DNA from: CAYGYG01 sp964354155
Lineage (GTDB): Bacteria > Hydrothermota > Tepidihabitantia > SM23-42 > CAYGYG01
Direction: 5' to 3'
DNA: 64,000 bases
NCBI GenBank assembly: GCA_964354155.1
Contig: CAYGYG010000005.1
Location: 1 to 64,000 of the forward strand
The notes beneath the pieces are model-generated. The model saw nothing but the letters and a program-made list of their open reading frames with translations. It was not told the DNA's origin and did not search any database. Made by a program: the position numbers and the translations under genes. This document shows positions 24,656-33,308 of the stretch, piece after piece (the stretch's first letter is position 1; each line of letters begins with the position of its first letter).

Positions 24656-26421
24656 GGTTTGTCCCCGGGTTGTTGCTTACCCTTGGGTCTTTCCTGGCCG
24701 TTGTCCTGGTGACTCTTTACCAACCCTTCTATTTAGATTTCGAAAACAAAACCTACGATATCCGGTACGGTTTTCGCATCCGCCGGCAGAACTACGAGGA
24801 CATCGCGATTGTCGACATTGACGTGCGCAGCCTGGAGAAACTGGGGCGGTTTCAGAGCTGGCCGCGCCGTCATTTCGCCAGGGTGATCCGGTACCTGGGC
24901 AAGGCACGCTTGGTCGGGGTCGACGTTCTCTTCAGCGAAACGGATGCCCTGGGCGCGCACATGCAAGAGATCCTGGGCCGCCGCCTCGATTCCCTGCGTC
25001 TGCCCAAAGCCCAGATCTTCCCCCTGCTCTCTTTCGATGCCGAATTGGCCCAGGCGATCAGGGAAAACGGCCGGGTGATCCTGGTTGCCTCGTACGAGGA
25101 TGGGAAACTGATCGAGCCTCTGGATGCGTTCAAGCGCGCGGCGCGAGGGGTCGGTCTGGGCAATGTGGTGCCCGACATCGACGGCGTCGTGCGGCGGGCG
25201 GCGCCGGTTTATGCGATCGGGTCGAGCCAAACCTATCCCAACTTTGCTTTTCTGATGGCCCGGTACGCCCAGCCGGGCCTGAAGTTTGACTCAACTCTGG
25301 TGCGCCAGATTGCCTACCGCGGCGAAGAGGGTAGTTTCCGTCGGGTATCTTTCTATGACGTGCTTGAAGAGCGGATACCCAAGGAGTTCTTTCAGGACAA
25401 GGTCGTGTTGATTGGCGCCACGGCGCTCGGCCTGTCCGACGTGCATCCGGCGCCTTTTGACCCCGTGTTCCCGGGCGTCGAATTGAATGCCAACTTGATC
25501 TACGGCTACGAAAATGATTACTTCATCAAGAAGAGTCCGTATGCGGTCACCCTGCTGGTCGTGTTTCTATTTGTGCTGGGGGCCGTTGTCTTGTTCTATT
25601 GCTTCAAACCGCTGACCGGTGCCGTAAGCGCCGCGGTTTTCTATCTTGCCTTTCTGGTCGGCAATCAGGTTCTCTTCTCGCACAATTTCTGGTTGGAAAT
25701 CATCCGGCCTACCTACGGTTTCGCCTTGGCCGTGCTGGTCACGCTCGGCTACCGGTTTCTCTTTGAAGAGCGGCAGAAGAAAGCCATACGAACGATGTTC
25801 GGGCGTTATGTTTCGAAGGAAGTGGTCGATCATCTGGTCGATCGCCCGCCGGTGCTGGGCGGCACGAGAATCGAAGCTACGGTACTCTTCGCCGACATCA
25901 GGAACTTCACAACCCTTTCCGAGATGCTCTCGGCCGAAGCGATCGTCAAGATCCTCAACGACTACTTCAGCCTGGTCACGGAAGACATCATGAGAAACCG
26001 GGGCATGGTCGATAAGTTTATCGGCGACGGCATCATGGCCGTCTTCGGCGCGCCGGTTTCCTACCCGGAGCATGCCTTCATGGCGGTGAAGACGGCGCTG
26101 GACATGAAGGTGCGGATCGAACAGATCCGGGAGAAGTATCCGATTCGCGTCGGCATCGGCGTTAATACCGGGTCGATGATCTGCGGTAATATCGGCTCGC
26201 ATGAGCGCATGGACTACACAGTAGTGGGCGACGCCGTCAACCTTGCATCGCGGCTCGAGGGCTTGACCAAGGACTATGATGCCCAGATCATTGTCAGCGA
26301 GGCGACGTACCGGGCCGTCGAGGCCAAGGTCCTGGCCCGGGAGATCGGCTGGGCCAAGATTAAAGGCAAGGAGAAAGAAGTCCATATCTACGAGATCACC
26401 GGCTTGAAGGCGGCATCGTGA
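24652..26421 (+). CDS. CHASE2-domain adenylate/guanylate cyclase
   Basis: 589 residues. An N-terminal membrane helix and an extracytoplasmic CHASE2 sensor (about 30-280) are followed by three membrane helices (about 288-370) and a class III cyclase domain (about 395-585). ATVLFADIRNFT and KFIGDGIMAVFG carry the two metal-binding aspartates, and MDYTVVGDAVNLASRLE completes the core. The product is probably cAMP. It overlaps the preceding gene by ATGA and scpA by GTGA. Confidence 0.92.
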   Translation: MRFVPGLLLTLGSFLAVVLVTLYQPFYLDFENKTYDIRYGFRIRRQNYEDIAIVDIDVRSLEKLGRFQSWPRRHFARVIRYLGKARLVGVDVLFSETDALGAHMQEILGRRLDSLRLPKAQIFPLLSFDAELAQAIRENGRVILVASYEDGKLIEPLDAFKRAARGVGLGNVVPDIDGVVRRAAPVYAIGSSQTYPNFAFLMARYAQPGLKFDSTLVRQIAYRGEEGSFRRVSFYDVLEERIPKEFFQDKVVLIGATALGLSDVHPAPFDPVFPGVELNANLIYGYENDYFIKKSPYAVTLLVVFLFVLGAVVLFYCFKPLTGAVSAAVFYLAFLVGNQVLFSHNFWLEIIRPTYGFALAVLVTLGYRFLFEERQKKAIRTMFGRYVSKEVVDHLVDRPPVLGGTRIEATVLFADIRNFTTLSEMLSAEAIVKILNDYFSLVTEDIMRNRGMVDKFIGDGIMAVFGAPVSYPEHAFMAVKTALDMKVRIEQIREKYPIRVGIGVNTGSMICGNIGSHERMDYTVVGDAVNLASRLEGLTKDYDAQIIVSEATYRAVEAKVLAREIGWAKIKGKEKEVHIYEITGLKAAS

Positions 26422-27107
26422 AGACCATCGACATCGGCGTCTACCAGGGGCCAATTGAGCTCTTGCTGTATCTTGTTCAGCGCAAGGAGATCGACGTTTT
26501 CGACATCCCGGTGGCGCAGATTGCCAACGAGTATCTCAATTATATCAAGTCGCTCAAGGAGGTGGATTTCTCCACCTGCGGTGATTTCATCCTGATGGCC
26601 ACGATTCTGGTTCGGATGAAGATCCAGGCGCTCCTGCCATCAAGCCGCGACGAAGGACCGGAAGATATGTTGCAGCCGACAACGCTGGAGCAGATCATCG
26701 AGGAGTATAACAAGTACAAGCAGATGGTGAATGTCTTCGGCCAGATGGAGAATACCACGTCGCACCAGTTTGCCCGGCCGGGAACCAAGCTCTCCGACGA
26801 TGAACTGTTGGAATTCGACTCGGCGCTTCTCGTGCTGCTTCTCAAGGAGTTGAAGCAACGCCGTACGGAGACGGTCTACACGGTTGAACGGCCCACGGTT
26901 TCGATCGAAGAGATGCTGGCGGTTCTCGCCGAGACTTTGAGGCGGGAGAAGTCGATCAACCTGGTGAAGTTCCTGGCGGGCCAGGACAGCGTGATCAAGA
27001 TCATCGCCCTGTTTATCGGCGCGCTGGAAATGGTCCGGCTCAAACGGGCCCGGGTCGTTCAGGAGACGTTCTTCGGTGATATCCTGCTTGTCGAACGGCA
27101 AGATTAA
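26418..27107 (+). CDS. scpA: Segregation and condensation protein A
   Basis: 229 residues. The ScpA opening YQGPIELLLYLVQRKEIDVF and NEYLNYIKSL are clear, and a winged-helix C-terminus is present. ScpA is the kleisin of the bacterial SMC condensin. No scpB or smc lies alongside. The GTG start overlaps the cyclase stop by 4 bp. Confidence 0.92.
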   Translation: MKTIDIGVYQGPIELLLYLVQRKEIDVFDIPVAQIANEYLNYIKSLKEVDFSTCGDFILMATILVRMKIQALLPSSRDEGPEDMLQPTTLEQIIEEYNKYKQMVNVFGQMENTTSHQFARPGTKLSDDELLEFDSALLVLLLKELKQRRTETVYTVERPTVSIEEMLAVLAETLRREKSINLVKFLAGQDSVIKIIALFIGALEMVRLKRARVVQETFFGDILLVERQD

Positions 27108-28238
27108 ATGATGGTCCTTTTATTCCTTGTCGCCCTCACCGCCCCCGAGGATTCCAATGCCTACTACTATATGGACCGGATGTTGTCATTCTCGCCTGAC
27201 CACTGGCAGGTGGCCTATGATTCGAGCCTTCAGGGGTTGCAGACGGTACAGGGTTGTCACGATCTTAAGAACTGGTACATCGACCTGAACGCTAAGGCCG
27301 AGGCCTGGATCGCCGGCTGGTTTGGCGTTCGTTACCGGTATGTACTGCTCGGCGACTACGAGCGTCAGCGCAACTACAACCGGTTCGAGCCCCGCTTCAG
27401 ACTCAAAGGTGACCTCTCGCTTCTGGTTCTGACCAGCCCGAGCTACCGTAAGAGCGACGACGAGTTTGGCCTGGGTATCTTCAAAGGCCATAACGACCTC
27501 AACTCGATCGAGGCCGGGATTTTGATTCGTTCACCGAGCCACAATTTCTCGCTCAAGGACATTCCGGATGGTCCGGACAAGATCGTCTTCAGGACTTTTC
27601 CGCTCTACGGCTATGTTCGGTTTGAGCGCGGCTGGGACGACGGTTTTTTCAAAGGGTACTTTGAGAAGTCCAATACCTGGCATCGGGTCAGCCGCTACGG
27701 CCCGGGGCGGGCGTATTGGTTTCAAGAGAAAGAATCGTTCACAAACGCTGCCTTGCGGTTCCTGGATACCTACGGCCGGGTTGACTTCGGAGGTGTGTTC
27801 AATTTCTACGAAACCAGCCGTTCATCCATCGACCGCAACCTTCGCTCGGTCTGGTTGGGCGATTCAATGAGGGAGATCGAGTTTCAGCCCCGAGTCGGAT
27901 ACCGGCTGAGCGAGAAATGGAAACCGAGCCTGGCCTACTTGTTCGGCTACAAGGTCCGCGAAGAAACCCTGCGCTACAAACGGGCGGGCAACGGCCAATA
28001 CCTCAACTTCGAGTTCTTCCCCGACGATAAGATCACCTGGCATTTCGGTTTTCAACGCGAATGGATCAGCATCGCGCAGGAACCATTGGTCGTGAATCAT
28101 CGGTTGGTCCTGGGATTCGAATACTCCTTCCCGAAAGGACGTCTTGCCCTCTGGGAAGGTATCGAGGCCGACCCGTCTCAGATGAAGATCACGCGGATGC
28201 ATAACCATACGTATATCGGTCTCTTGTTGAGGTTCTGA
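27108..28238 (+). CDS. Outer-membrane beta-barrel protein of unknown function
   Basis: 376 residues. A short hydrophobic leader (MVLLFLVALTAPE) is followed by many amphipathic aromatic-rich strands (RYRYVLLGDYERQ, FGFQREWISI, HRLVLGFEYSF). The chain ends YIGLLLRF with a terminal phenylalanine, the outer-membrane insertion signal. No enzymatic motif is present. It starts directly after the scpA stop and closes the operon; it may be a channel or structural barrel. Confidence 0.7.
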   Translation: MMVLLFLVALTAPEDSNAYYYMDRMLSFSPDHWQVAYDSSLQGLQTVQGCHDLKNWYIDLNAKAEAWIAGWFGVRYRYVLLGDYERQRNYNRFEPRFRLKGDLSLLVLTSPSYRKSDDEFGLGIFKGHNDLNSIEAGILIRSPSHNFSLKDIPDGPDKIVFRTFPLYGYVRFERGWDDGFFKGYFEKSNTWHRVSRYGPGRAYWFQEKESFTNAALRFLDTYGRVDFGGVFNFYETSRSSIDRNLRSVWLGDSMREIEFQPRVGYRLSEKWKPSLAYLFGYKVREETLRYKRAGNGQYLNFEFFPDDKITWHFGFQREWISIAQEPLVVNHRLVLGFEYSFPKGRLALWEGIEADPSQMKITRMHNHTYIGLLLRF

Positions 28239-28274
28239 ATTTGATTTTGGCCGGCCTTGCACCGTGAAGTACTG

Positions 28275-28420
28275 GTGCCCCTCCAACTTGTAGGTGCCAA
28301 TAATATTCATCTTCGCCGAGGGGCACTGAGGGGGTATGGGGGAGAGTGCTCCCCCATGTCCGGGGGGTGCTCAGCGAGTCCGGTGCTTAGGACGCGCGCC
28401 GAAGGGGGGCTTACCCCCCT
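28275..28420 (+). ncRNA. Highly structured intergenic element, candidate structured RNA
   Basis: Three perfect stems lie in the 305-bp gap 28239-28543: GTGCCCCTC with GAGGGGCAC (28275-28283 and 28318-28326), TGGGGGAG/CTCCCCCA (28337-28356, 4-nt loop) and AGGGGGG/CCCCCCT (28403-28420, 4-nt loop). There is no ORF and no recognised RNA family. It could be a structured RNA or a palindromic mobile remnant; strand is arbitrary. Confidence 0.35.
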
Positions 28421-28495
28421 AGCGGAAGTGCACTTTTAGGTGAAAAGAGTCGGTGCGGCACTAGGTGGTCATCTTCGATCTCTTCGGCACCCTTG

Positions 28496-28523
28496 TTGAC
28501 TTCCCGACGTTATTGAATATAAT
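28496..28523 (+). promoter_or_regulatory. Promoter of the P5C dehydrogenase-glnA operon
   Basis: TTGACT, 16 bp, TATAAT, followed by AAGGAGG (28533-28539) and the ATG at 28544. Confidence 0.8.
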
Positions 28524-28543
28524 ACCTACTTCAAGGAGGTTTG

Positions 28544-30148
28544 ATGAAGCCTTTCCGAAACGAACCGTACACCGATTTCGGCGAGTTGCAAAATCGCAAG
28601 CAGATGGAACAGGCCCTGGTGCAAGTGAAGGCCCAGTTTGGTAAGGAGTATCCGCTCATCATCGGCAAGGAAAGAATCATTACCGAGACCAAGCTCAAGT
28701 CCTATAACCCCTCGAAGAAGGACGAAGTGGTCGGCATTTTCGACAAGGCGGACGAGAAGATTGCCGAGAAAATGATGCAGGCGGCGCTCGGCACTTTTGA
28801 TCGTTGGCGCTACACCCCAGCCCGGGTTCGGGCGAATTATCTTTTCAAGATGGCCAACATCATGCGGCGTCGTAAGTTCGAGCTGACCGCCTGGATGGTT
28901 TACGAAGTCGGCAAGAACTGGATGGAAGCGGATGCCGATGTTGCCGAATCGATAGACTTCTGCGATTACTACGGACGTGAGGTGCTGCGCTACGACACGG
29001 GCCCCAGGTTGCTGCAGTATCCCGGAGAGAAGGATACGCAGACTTACATCCCGCTCGGTGTCGGGCTCGTGGTTCCGCCGTGGAATTTCCCCCTGGCAAT
29101 TCTGACCGGGATGACGACCGCGGCCTTCGCGGCCGGCAATACGGTCATTCTCAAACCTTCGAGCGACTCGCCGGCGATCGCGGCGAAGTTCATCGAAGTA
29201 ACCGAAGAGGCCGGCGTGCCGCCGGGAGTTGTGAATTTCATGCCCGGACCCGGTGCCCTGGCCGGTGACTACCTGGTACGGCACCCCAAGACGCGTTTCA
29301 TCGCCTTCACCGGTTCCAAACAGGTCGGCTTGCGCATTGTCGAACTGGCCGGACAGACTCAGCCGGGCCAGTTCTGGATCAAGCGCGTCGTGGCCGAAAT
29401 GGGCGGTAAGGACGCGATCGTGGTTGACTCGGAAGCGGATGTTGACAGTGCGGTATCCGGCACGGTTGCCGCGGCGTTCGGATTTCAGGGACAGAAATGC
29501 TCGGCCTGTTCCCGTCTCATCCTCGACGAGAAGATCTACGATCAATTCATCGAGAAGTTCATTCCGCGCGTCAACGCGATCAAGGTAGGCCCGGTCAATG
29601 AATTCGAATACTGGATGGGCCCGGTGGTGAACGGCAGTGCCTTTGAGTCCATGCTCGAGTACATCAAGATCGGCAAGTCCGAAGGCAAGCTTCTATCCGG
29701 CGGCGAACCGGCCCGCAGTGACGGCTGGTTCATCAAGCCTACGGTTTTTGGGGAAATCGGGCCCAAGACCCGGCTGTTCCAGGAAGAGATCTTCGGGCCG
29801 ATTCTGGCCGTGGCCCGGGCCAGGGATTACGACCACGCCATCGAGCTGGCCAACGACACCGAATACGGTTTGACCGGGGCGGTCTACACAAAAAACCGCA
29901 AGAAGATCGAGCGGGCCAAGCAGGAAATCTTCTGCGGCAACCTGTACATCAACCGTAAATGCACCGGGGCGCTGGTCGGAGTCCATCCCTTCGGCGGATT
30001 CAATATGTCGGGAACGGATTCCAAGGCCGGAGGCCCGGACTATTTGCTGTTGTTCACGCAAGCCAAGGCGATTGCCGAGTTTGTCGGCAAGAAGCCGAAG
30101 GCAAAAGCAAAAGCGAAGACGCGGGTCAAGGCCAAGAAAAGGAGGTAG
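28544..30148 (+). CDS. pruA: 1-pyrroline-5-carboxylate dehydrogenase (glutamate semialdehyde dehydrogenase)
   Basis: 534 residues. Aldehyde dehydrogenase superfamily with the P5CDH-type N-terminus (RNEPYTDF), substrate/NAD motifs PPWNFPLAI and FTGSKQVG, base Glu in AEMGGKD and nucleophile Cys in FQGQKCSACSR. It oxidises glutamate semialdehyde/P5C to glutamate. The last 20 or so residues are an added Lys/Ala/Arg tail (KAKAKAKTRVKAKKRR) not needed by the fold. The ATG at 28544 is preferred to the TTG one codon earlier because of ribosome-site spacing. glnA follows 4 bp after the stop, so glutamate made here could feed glutamine synthesis. Confidence 0.92.
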   Translation: MKPFRNEPYTDFGELQNRKQMEQALVQVKAQFGKEYPLIIGKERIITETKLKSYNPSKKDEVVGIFDKADEKIAEKMMQAALGTFDRWRYTPARVRANYLFKMANIMRRRKFELTAWMVYEVGKNWMEADADVAESIDFCDYYGREVLRYDTGPRLLQYPGEKDTQTYIPLGVGLVVPPWNFPLAILTGMTTAAFAAGNTVILKPSSDSPAIAAKFIEVTEEAGVPPGVVNFMPGPGALAGDYLVRHPKTRFIAFTGSKQVGLRIVELAGQTQPGQFWIKRVVAEMGGKDAIVVDSEADVDSAVSGTVAAAFGFQGQKCSACSRLILDEKIYDQFIEKFIPRVNAIKVGPVNEFEYWMGPVVNGSAFESMLEYIKIGKSEGKLLSGGEPARSDGWFIKPTVFGEIGPKTRLFQEEIFGPILAVARARDYDHAIELANDTEYGLTGAVYTKNRKKIERAKQEIFCGNLYINRKCTGALVGVHPFGGFNMSGTDSKAGGPDYLLLFTQAKAIAEFVGKKPKAKAKAKTRVKAKKRR

Positions 30149-30152
30149 TAAA

Positions 30153-31478
30153 ATGGCGGGCGATGCGGGCCGCATCTCAAGTCAGCTGAAGAAGCATAGA
30201 ATCAAGTTCATCGACCTCTGGTTCTCGGATGTGCTGGGTTCGGTCAAGAACGTGACGATCCCGGTCACTGAGCTGAACAAGGCCCTCAAGGACGGCATCT
30301 GGTTTGACGGTTCGTCGATCGAGGGCTTTGGCCGGATCTTTGAAAGTGACATGTATTTGCGGCCGGACCCCCAAACCTTCGCGATCATACCGTGGTGCGA
30401 GGAGCAGACGGCGCGGTTCATCTGCGACGTCTTCGGACCGGATCACACGCCGGCCCCGGTCGATCCGCGCGGCGTGCTGCGCCGCGTCCTTGCGCGTCTT
30501 GACCGGCAGGACATGCAGTTCATGGTCGGCGCCGAACTCGAGTTCTATCTATTTCAGCGTAACGGCGCCGAGATCATACCTCTGCCCCACGACCGGGTCG
30601 GGTATTTTGACTTGGGCGGGGACCTGGCACTGCGCATCCGTAAGCAGATGACTCAGAAGCTGACTGAGTTCGGGATATGGATCGAGGCCGGTCATCATGA
30701 AGTCGGCAAGAGCCAGCATGAGCTCGACTTGGTCTACACCAACGCCTTGAAAATGGCGGACAATATCATCACCGCCCGGATGGTCATCAAACGGGTCGCC
30801 GAAGAGCACGGCCTGTACGCGACCTTCATGCCCAAGCCGATTTTCGGCGGTGCCGGCAACGGCATGCATATCCACCAGAGTATATTCAGGGCGGGCAAGA
30901 ACGTCTTTGCCGATCCCAAGGATCGCTACGGCCTTTCCAAGACGGCCTACCACTATCTGTCCGGGCTTCTGAAGCACATCAAGGAAATCTCGGCGGTAAT
31001 CTCGCCCCTGGTCAATTCCTACAAGCGGCTGGTTTCCGGTTATGAGGCTCCGGTCTATGTCTGTTGGGGTCAGATGAACCGCTCGGCGCTGGTGCGGGTT
31101 CCCCGTATCAGCAAGAACCGGGGGAAGAGCACCAGACTGGAACTGCGTTCGCCGGATCCTTCGGCCAATCCCTATCTCTGTTTCGCGCTGGCTCTGGCCG
31201 CAGGTCTTGACGGGGTTGACGGCCGGCTGAAACCGCCCCATGCCGTCGAAGAGAACGTCTACAAGATCGGCGAAGTCGACCTGACCGAAAAAGGAATCGA
31301 TGTTCTGCCGCGCTCTTTGTCTGAGGCGCTTCAACACTATCAGAAGAGCCAGTTGGTCAGAAAGACTCTGGGCGACGCGCTTTTTGAGCGATATCTCGGG
31401 GTCAAGTCGCGCGAGTACGCCGAGTACGCAACCCAGGTCTCGAAGTGGGAGCTCGACAAGTACCTGGAGATATACTGA
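30153..31478 (+). CDS. glnA: Glutamine synthetase, type I (short, alpha-like)
   Basis: 441 residues from the ATG at 30153, which has AAAAGGAGGT upstream; the longer frame is an artefact of the preceding gene's basic tail. It shows FDGSSIEGFGRI, the glutamate-binding region GGAGNGMHIHQS, NSYKRLVSGYEAP and RSPDPSANPYL. The length matches GSI-alpha enzymes, which usually escape adenylylation control. It condenses ammonia and glutamate. Shadow frames aside, the coding sequence is intact. Confidence 0.95.
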   Translation: MAGDAGRISSQLKKHRIKFIDLWFSDVLGSVKNVTIPVTELNKALKDGIWFDGSSIEGFGRIFESDMYLRPDPQTFAIIPWCEEQTARFICDVFGPDHTPAPVDPRGVLRRVLARLDRQDMQFMVGAELEFYLFQRNGAEIIPLPHDRVGYFDLGGDLALRIRKQMTQKLTEFGIWIEAGHHEVGKSQHELDLVYTNALKMADNIITARMVIKRVAEEHGLYATFMPKPIFGGAGNGMHIHQSIFRAGKNVFADPKDRYGLSKTAYHYLSGLLKHIKEISAVISPLVNSYKRLVSGYEAPVYVCWGQMNRSALVRVPRISKNRGKSTRLELRSPDPSANPYLCFALALAAGLDGVDGRLKPPHAVEENVYKIGEVDLTEKGIDVLPRSLSEALQHYQKSQLVRKTLGDALFERYLGVKSREYAEYATQVSKWELDKYLEIY

Positions 31479-31507
31479 TTCAGGGCGGGCGATCAAGGTA
31501 TCATTGC

Positions 31508-31545
31508 GACAAACCAACAAACCACACAAACCCAAACCAAGCAGG
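31508..31545. repeat. Degenerate ACAAACC tandem tract
   Basis: Imperfect 7-8-bp units (ACAAACCA, ACAAACCAC, ACAAACCC, AAACCAAG) just after glnA; no gene. Confidence 0.45.
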
Positions 31546-31632
31546 TAATAACTTTTAATAACTTTCGGACATCAAAGATGTTCGATAGAATAGACCGGGG
31601 CGTGATGATTGCACGGAGTCGTCGAAAACCTA

Positions 31633-31660
31633 TTGACAACAGCTTGATCTTTCATATAAT
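31633..31660 (+). promoter_or_regulatory. Promoter of the secreted five-bladed propeller gene
   Basis: TTGACA, 16 bp, TATAAT; 12-15 nt to two adjacent ATG codons at 31673 and 31676, with no Shine-Dalgarno. Confidence 0.8.
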
Positions 31661-31672
31661 CTGGAACATAAT

Positions 31673-32947
31673 ATGATGAGATTTTGCTATTGCGTGTTGG
31701 CGCTCGGTTTGGCTTCGGTCTCGGTGGTCGAAGCCTGTGACCCGAGGGCGGTTCAACGACCGCCCAACGAAGACCCAGTACCCGGGGCGTGGGTCAAGTG
31801 GCCCACAAACCCGGTTTTCGTCAAGAACACGCCCGGACACTGGGATTCTGATTGGGTCACCTGCTTCAGCGTCAGGAAAATCGGCGCGACCTACTGGATG
31901 TACTACGCTGCGCGCCGTGATTCATCGAAGCCGATGAGTATCGGTGTCGCTACCTCCCCCGACGGCATCAACTGGACGCGCTATCCTGATTCGGTCGTCG
32001 CTCCCGGGCCGGCGGGACGGTGGGACGATAACTGCGTCTACGGCCCGGATGTCGTCTTCCATCACGGCGAGTATCTCATGCTCTATGTCGGCCAGAGAAC
32101 CGGCGGGGGTTGTGGGATTGGCCTGGCGACATCGGTCGACGGCTATCACTGGCAGAAGCCTCTCAGCGCGCCGGTGATCACATCCGGCGCCTGTCTGTCG
32201 ACTGACGTTGACGGCGATTCGGTGATCATGCTCTACATGGCCAACAACGGTTTCTGCCGGGCAAGCTCATTCGACGGCGTCACCTGGTCGATTCATGCGG
32301 GCGGCCCGGTGTTTCCGCCCGGTGACACCACCCAGTGGGACGAGCTGATCGCATCGCCGAGCTTGGTTATTTTCAACGGACAATACCATCTCTGGTACAC
32401 CGGGGCGGACACGTTGGGCAATACCCGCGGCAAGATTCAGATCGGCTGGGCGACTTCAACCGACCGGGGCCGTACTTGGACTCGGTTTTCAGGCAACCCG
32501 GTTCTTATTCCGACTCAACCATGGGAAGGCAAGTGCCTATATTCGAACAATGCGGTGATGAGCGCAACCCGGTACGAGATGTGGTACGCCTCAGCCGGTT
32601 TTGGGTATGCGTATAATGATGTGACCGCCGTTGGCGAAGTAGCGAGTAGAGAGAAGATAGTAGCGAGATTAAAGATTGTACAAAACCCCACGACGGTGAG
32701 GCAGGGAATCAAGATACGTTGGACGTGGGACGAGGGACGTAACGGACCCGGTGAGCCTGATCGCCATAGGCTGCAAGCTAAACTGCAGATATTCGACGTT
32801 GCTGGCAGGCTGGTTCAGTCTTTTACTCTTAGCTCTATGCCCCATGGTCCCCGCTCGATTGTTCTTAACCTTAACGCGGGGGTCTATGTCGTGCGGCTCG
32901 AAGCGGAAGGTGAATCGACCACAAGAAAGGTCGTTGTAGTAGAGTAG
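31673..32947 (+). CDS. Secreted GH43/GH32-like beta-propeller protein with sorting domain
   Basis: 424 residues with a signal peptide (FCYCVLALGLASVSVVEA). Repeated blades with SIGVATSPDGINWTRY, IGLATSVDGYHWQK and IGWATSTDRGRTW, plus WYTGAD and MWYASAG, are the pattern of five-bladed glycosidase-like propellers. Conserved acidic residues are present but a GH family cannot be assigned. The C-terminus (about 335-424) is a sorting module with LQIFDVAGRLVQ and NAGVYVVRLE. It is the fourth of five sorting-domain exoproteins in the window and probably acts on polysaccharide outside the cell. Confidence 0.75.
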   Translation: MMRFCYCVLALGLASVSVVEACDPRAVQRPPNEDPVPGAWVKWPTNPVFVKNTPGHWDSDWVTCFSVRKIGATYWMYYAARRDSSKPMSIGVATSPDGINWTRYPDSVVAPGPAGRWDDNCVYGPDVVFHHGEYLMLYVGQRTGGGCGIGLATSVDGYHWQKPLSAPVITSGACLSTDVDGDSVIMLYMANNGFCRASSFDGVTWSIHAGGPVFPPGDTTQWDELIASPSLVIFNGQYHLWYTGADTLGNTRGKIQIGWATSTDRGRTWTRFSGNPVLIPTQPWEGKCLYSNNAVMSATRYEMWYASAGFGYAYNDVTAVGEVASREKIVARLKIVQNPTTVRQGIKIRWTWDEGRNGPGEPDRHRLQAKLQIFDVAGRLVQSFTLSSMPHGPRSIVLNLNAGVYVVRLEAEGESTTRKVVVVE

Positions 32948-32963
32948 GGTGGCATTGCCTTCA

Positions 32964-33018
32964 GTGAGCAGCAATGAGTAATGAGTGCTGAGCAATGAGT
33001 AACGTCGAGCAGAATGAG
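32964..33018. repeat. Degenerate GAGCAATGAGTAA tandem tract
   Basis: Imperfect copies of GAGCAATGAGTAA in the 361-bp gap 32948-33308. The gap holds no gene. It also contains a GTAGGGTGGC string at 32944 and 33175. Confidence 0.5.
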
Positions 33019-33080
33019 CCCAGAAAATGACAGGAATGGAATCGCTGTAATCTATCTGTCTATCACCGTAATCGATGTCC

Positions 33081-33111
33081 CGTAGGGACAGGTGTAAAAC
33101 CCGACCCTACG
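33081..33111. repeat. Hairpin CGTAGGG/CCCTACG
   Basis: Perfect 7-bp arms separated by 17 bp and no T-run. A further CGTAGGG copy occurs near 33173. Confidence 0.35.
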
Positions 33112-33308
33112 AAAATGCGAACTCTCCATTCGATCATTGAACAATTGTGTAATAATCGAACGGTGGTTATGACGTAGGGTGGCTTTTTGTATGCCACCGG
33201 TAAGAAGCGATCGGGTACGAAATCCGACGCTACTGTTGCCTGATGCTGCAGGTCACAAAACCCATCGGTTCTTGATCGATCCGGCCGCCGGGCCGTCTTT
33301 GGTTGCTA

